Below, one piece after another: positions 63,062-64,000 of a stretch of 64,000 bases of DNA. The DNA comes from CAWCGU01 sp963838095 (GTDB lineage: Bacteria; Actinomycetota; Thermoleophilia; Solirubrobacterales; 70-9): assembly GCA_963838095.1 (NCBI GenBank), contig CAWIPO010000008.1:620001-684000 (forward strand). Direction: 5' to 3'. Numbering within the stretch: the stretch's first letter is position 1; each line of letters begins with the position of its first letter. Made by a program: the position numbers and the translations under genes. Below the pieces are notes generated by a model, which did no database searches, was not told the origin of the DNA, and saw only the letters and a list, made by a program, of their open reading frames with translations.

Positions 63062-63124
63062 CTATCTCATGCAGATGAGATCGAGCCGAACCGGACGCGA
63101 AGCGGAGGATTCGGCGGCCTTCAT
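63062..63124 (-). CDS. 20-aa repeated leader/coupling peptide, copy 3 (yebC-ruvC)
   Basis: Encodes MKAAESSASRPVRLDLICMR, ending with TAG instead of TGA. Its ATG directly follows the yebC stop (TGA-ATG, no gap), so it should be read by ribosomes leaving yebC. The hairpin TCTCAT-CTGC-ATGAGA and the outer GCCGAA/TTCGGC pair are intact. Start and length are kept although codons 2-3 and the stop codon differ from the other copies, which argues that the frame matters. Translation is inferred. Confidence 0.6.
   Translation of the reverse strand: MKAAESSASRPVRLDLICMR
63065..63115 (-). repeat. 51-nt dispersed repeat, copy 3
   Basis: Differs from copy 2 at one site and from copy 1 at two. Sequence on either side is unrelated to that around the other copies. 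Confidence 0.9.
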
Positions 63125-63877
63125 TCAGGCGGCCACCTGCTCGAGCAGCTCCGCGGGAATGTCGAAGTTGGCGTGCACCTGGTCGACGTCGTCGTGCTCG
63201 TCGAGAGCATCCATCAGCCGCATCAGCTGGCGCGCCTCGGCCTCCTCCCCGACTTCGACGACGTTCTTCGGCTCCATCGCCAGGTCGGACTCCTGAATCT
63301 CCACCCCGGCCTGCTCGAGCGCCTCTCGCACGCCCGCGAGCGTCGCCGGCTCGCTCATCACCTTCAAAAGGTCGCCGTCCACGGCGACATCGTCGGCACC
63401 GGCGTCGATTGCCGGCAGCAGGTCCTCTTCGTCATAGCGCTCGCCGTCGACCAGCACCACGCCCCGCTTCTCGAACACCCACGCGACCGAGCCCGGTTCG
63501 CCGAGGCTGCCGCCGTGCTTCTCGAACGCGTGCCGGATCTCCGACCCCGCGCGGTTGCGGTTGTCGGTCAGCGCCTCGACGAGAATCGCGACTCCGGCCG
63601 GCCCGTAGCCCTCGTAGGTGATTCGCTCGATCGCCGCTGCGCCGCCACCCTCGCCGGTACCGCGATCAATCGCCCGCTGGATGTTGTCCTTGGGCATCGA
63701 GAAATCGCGCGCTTTCTGGACCGCGGTCGCCAGGGTCGGGTTGGCGTCGGGGTCCCCCCCGCCCTCACGCGCCGCAACCGTGATCGCCCGCGCAAGCTTC
63801 GTGAACTGCTTCCCCCGCTTTGCGTCGGTGGCAGCCTTCTTGTGCTTGATCGACGCCCACTTCGAGTGCCCGGACAT
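63125..63877 (-). CDS. yebC: YebC/PmpR-family protein
   Basis: 250 aa. N-terminal MSGHSKWASIKHKKAATDAKRGKQFTKLARAITVAAREGGGDPDANPTL and NIQRAIDRGTGEG, middle YEGYGPAGVAILVEALTDNRNR, C-terminal LDEHDDVDQVHANFDIP are family hallmarks. Members are described as transcriptional regulators or as factors relieving ribosome stalling at proline stretches. Head of the yebC-ruvC-ruvA-ruvB run, a widely conserved order. Confidence 0.96.
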   Translation of the reverse strand: MSGHSKWASIKHKKAATDAKRGKQFTKLARAITVAAREGGGDPDANPTLATAVQKARDFSMPKDNIQRAIDRGTGEGGGAAAIERITYEGYGPAGVAILVEALTDNRNRAGSEIRHAFEKHGGSLGEPGSVAWVFEKRGVVLVDGERYDEEDLLPAIDAGADDVAVDGDLLKVMSEPATLAGVREALEQAGVEIQESDLAMEPKNVVEVGEEAEARQLMRLMDALDEHDDVDQVHANFDIPAELLEQVAA

Positions 63878-63938
63878 GGGTTGATTCTAGGAGCGCCCGA
63901 GCCGAAGCCACGGTCTCCCGCGTGGCCTTGAAACGGAC

Positions 63939-63966
63939 GACGACGGCCGGAGAACCGGCCGCCGTC
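63939..63966. terminator. GC-rich hairpin upstream of yebC
   Basis: 12-bp stem with one mismatch (GACGACGGCCGG and CCGGCCGCCGTC) and an AGAA loop, 62 nt upstream of the yebC start. It probably ends a gene beyond the right edge of the window; no T-run is present. Confidence 0.35.
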
Positions 63967-64000
63967 AGTCTTGCATCCCTCCGCTAGCCCCCAGACCGCG

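Noticed and set aside
63962..64000. Possible end of a further gene at the right edge
   Set aside because: Too little sequence to decide on a frame or strand.

Overview
The window is a gene-dense, high-GC segment of a bacterial chromosome. Gene content and order point to an actinobacterium, most likely of the class Thermoleophilia (Solirubrobacterales/Gaiellales type). Evidence: an actinobacterial integration host factor (mIHF) next to gmk-rpoZ-coaBC; the chain rimP-nusA-infB-DUF503-rbfA-nrnA-truB-ribF-rpsO-pnp-M16-dapB-dapA-rnj-ftsK; a single-chain SecDF; many GTG/TTG starts; and many ATGA, GTGA or TGATG gene overlaps. The taxonomic call is inference from gene content. No phage, insertion sequence or CRISPR array is visible.

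Layout. 1-9.2 kb: ftsK (minus, running off the left edge, membrane part split and frameshifted), a plus-strand response regulator/histidine kinase/ferritin-like trio, then lipoprotein, rnj, dapA and amidase on minus. 9.3-16.7 kb: a secreted protein of unknown function, an EEP-fold lipoprotein, dapB, M16 peptidase and pnp. 16.7-18.4 kb: a DsbA-like/SnoaL-like/peroxiredoxin trio sits between rpsO and pnp. 18.4-26.4 kb: translation and ribosome-assembly genes, with nusA-infB behind what looks like a promoter-leader-terminator attenuator. 26.5-29.9 kb: dtd, TPR, coaBC, rpoZ, gmk and mihF from a clear mihF promoter. 29.9-39.7 kb: a complete pyrimidine operon pyrR-pyrB-pyrC-(isochorismatase-like)-carA-carB-pyrK-pyrD with a PyrR-type RNA site overlapping the pyrR ribosome-binding site. 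39.8-46.7 kb: an alpha/beta hydrolase, rnz, tRNA-Arg(CCG), a SAM-riboswitch operon (thrC, MoaD-type sulfur carrier, SnoaL-like, lipoprotein), corA and an RTX-repeat protein. 46.7-51.0 kb (plus): HIT, phosphohexomutase, metallo-hydrolase, lipid kinase, HIT. 51.1-64 kb (minus): rel, recJ, a decayed AbiEi/DUF559-type gene, a small membrane protein, secDF, a zinc-ribbon/PAS-like protein, ruvB-ruvA-ruvC and yebC.

The most unusual structure is a 63-nt unit present three times on the minus strand, each time between two genes of an operon (gmk/rpoZ, pyrB/pyrC, yebC/ruvC). Each copy is a complete 20-codon reading frame from ATG to stop encoding nearly the same peptide, ending RPVRL(D/N)LICMR. In two copies the peptide stop overlaps the downstream start as ATGA, and a perfect hairpin lies over that junction. 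In one copy the upstream gene's stop also overlaps the peptide start. This looks like a repeated translated 'coupling' cassette or leader peptide placed inside core-metabolism and DNA-repair operons; I do not know it from any described family.

Two genes (the ftsK membrane part and a lipoprotein) carry single disruptions that could be sequencing or assembly errors. The gene at 56.2-57.0 kb is broken in several places and looks truly decayed.
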